This document shows positions 31,458 through 32,680 of a stretch of 32,680 bases of DNA, in pieces. Position 1 is the first letter of the stretch. Every line of letters begins with the position of its first letter. This stretch comes from Deltaproteobacteria bacterium (lineage in GTDB: Bacteria > Desulfobacterota_D > UBA1144 > Nemesobacterales > CSP1-2): contig JACPIY010000033.1 in NCBI GenBank assembly GCA_016187835.1, positions 1 to 32,680 on the forward strand, read 5' to 3'. The translations under genes were made by a program, and so were the position numbers. The notes beneath the pieces are model-generated. The model saw only the letters and a list, made by a program, of their open reading frames with translations. It searched no databases and was not told where the DNA came from.

Positions 31458-32680
31458 CTATGGGCAGTCGATGTCGGCACCCGAACTCGTACCGCAGGTG
31501 TTCTCATCCCATGTATTGGGAGTGCTGGTGTTATCGTGGAACATATCGAACGTTCCGTTCCCGGTTGCAGTATTCTCGGAGATGGTGTTGCCCGTGGAGC
31601 CCACGATGAGCCTTATGCCGTAGGTCGTGTTGTCGTTGGCTTCGTTTTCCTTAATGCTGTTGTTGTCCGAATCAACGAGAACGATGCCGCGCTCATTGTC
31701 GTTTGCCTGGTTCTCAGTTACTTCGCTATATGTAACACGGTTCAGATGAATACCTGGTACTGGGCTATTGTGTATATCGTTTTCTGAGATCTCGAGATCT
31801 GTGGCATCGCTGACGGTCGCTAGAGTTCCACCAAAAGTCCCTGCGAAACCCCGGGCCAAGATTCTAGCGCCGTCAACCTCATTCTCTGCCACCTTCACGT
31901 CTTGTAGGACAGCCGTCCTCGGCCCATTGGTGCCTCCTGCCAAAGCTATCAGGTCAATGCCGGCAGCCGGATATGGACCTGTTACCTCGTTATCTGACAC
32001 TTTAATCCCACTAGAGGTGACTGTCGCTCCGGGGAGACTACAAGGCAGGTATCCGTAGTCGAAGTTTCTGGCCTGCACGAGGATACCATCAAAGAAACTC
32101 GCTGAGCCGGACGACACAGTGTTTTCCTTGATTTTACTGTCTTTCCCGTTGGTGAGTTCTATATCAGCGAATCCGTTGTTATAGACATTGTTTTCCTTAA
32201 TACTCCAGCCCGTGTGAACGGCTTCCCCTTCGTTTCCCACCAGGATGCCATTCCAACTGTTGTCGTAGATTACATTATTCTTAATGGTGATGTTGCTGGT
32301 TCCGCAGTTCCAGGCCTGGATACCATCACCTTCACCAGTGAATGGGCTCGTGTAGTTCCGTATCTCGAAGTATTTGATCGTTACGCCGTTGACCCCGCCT
32401 GCTATCACTATACCAGCGTCGGGTGTTACGTTGCCTATTGTAGTGCCGTCTAGGATGGCTCCTGGCTCACCTTTCAGGGTAAGGTCATTCTTGTTAATCG
32501 TCACAACCTCGGCGTATACGCCTGCACAGACTCGGATCGTATCACCAGGATTCGCAGCATCCACCGCGGCTTGAATGGTTGTATATGCCGCATTAGGACA
32601 CTCGACGCCGTCGTTATCTACCACCAGCGGCGCTTTTGCTAGCGCCTGTTCCCCATACGTCATAAGGACGGCCAGCAGGG
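31458..32680 (-). CDS. Right-handed parallel beta-helix (NosD-like) secreted protein, partial
   Basis: About 407 aa within the window, reading off the right edge. After a hydrophobic LLAVL stretch and an AxA-like cleavage region (ALA-KAP) comes YTTIQAAVDAANPGDTIRVCAGVYAEVV, the usual start of a pectate-lyase/NosD beta helix. It is followed by many coils with I-x-x-N-x-(I/V) motifs (ITIKNNVIYDNSWNGILV, SIKENEANDNTTYGIRL, NTISENTATGN). Cys pairs near the end suggest an extracellular location. It may bind or cleave polysaccharide; no catalytic residues can be assigned. The ATG at 32663 is internal to the likely signal peptide, so the true start is outside the window. Confidence 0.85.
   Translation of the reverse strand, partial: LLAVLMTYGEQALAKAPLVVDNDGVECPNAAYTTIQAAVDAANPGDTIRVCAGVYAEVVTINKNDLTLKGEPGAILDGTTIGNVTPDAGIVIAGGVNGVTIKYFEIRNYTSPFTGEGDGIQAWNCGTSNITIKNNVIYDNSWNGILVGNEGEAVHTGWSIKENNVYNNGFADIELTNGKDSKIKENTVSSGSASFFDGILVQARNFDYGYLPCSLPGATVTSSGIKVSDNEVTGPYPAAGIDLIALAGGTNGPRTAVLQDVKVAENEVDGARILARGFAGTFGGTLATVSDATDLEISENDIHNSPVPGIHLNRVTYSEVTENQANDNERGIVLVDSDNNSIKENEANDNTTYGIRLIVGSTGNTISENTATGNGTFDMFHDNTSTPNTWDENTCGTSSGADIDCP

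Overview
The window looks like chromosomal DNA of a diderm, AT-leaning bacterium. It carries LolA, a Nuo-type complex I and a Tat-exported flavoenzyme, with housekeeping genes that would fit a Desulfobacterota-like or nearby candidate-phylum lineage. That placement is only a guess. The far right (about 30.7-32.7 kb) is visibly GC-richer and repeat-rich.

Layout. (1) 1-2.3 kb, minus strand: the start of an rRNA operon (16S, tRNA-Ile, tRNA-Ala, 23S off the left edge), with a near-consensus promoter and a leader/trailer processing stem. The 16S gene lacks the universally conserved 530-loop region, about 115-150 nt. (2) 2.3-10.9 kb, plus strand: parA-parB, purS-purQ, a sulfur-transfer operon (TusA, cysteine synthase, JAMM protease, MoeB/ThiF E1), a TPR protein, a pteridine-reductase-like SDR and a solitary nuoN. 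(3) 10.9-22.8 kb: accessory region with a convergent glycosyltransferase, a UDG-superfamily protein, a UGT-type glycosyltransferase, a GNAT enzyme, a hypothetical protein, a VWA/PP2C/kinase triad like E. coli YegL-YegK-YegI, a HicAB-type pair and a small ORF, then an intact Tat-exported amine oxidase on the minus strand. (4) 22.9-29.4 kb: ftsK-lolA, a small secreted protein, and a minus-strand operon of a membrane protein plus nuoA-B-C-D. (5) 29.4-32.7 kb: a VapBC-type pair, a dense cluster of REP-like palindromes, a truncated secreted domain and a partial beta-helix protein.

Main discovery. The 3' end of the amine oxidase gene occurs three times in the same orientation: intact at 21280, as a 64-bp fragment at 16269-16332 that still encodes 19 near-identical C-terminal residues, and as a decayed fragment at about 12170-12278. 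The two cargo blocks between these copies (UDG/GT/GNAT/hypothetical, and triad/HicAB) look like successive insertions at the 3' end of this gene, each leaving a displaced gene end behind. No recombinase is visible.

Other notable points are the sulfur operon without a visible ubiquitin-like carrier, a family of GTAG-headed REP palindromes (one lying in frame at the nuoC/nuoD junction), and a HicA-like toxin lacking the canonical histidine.
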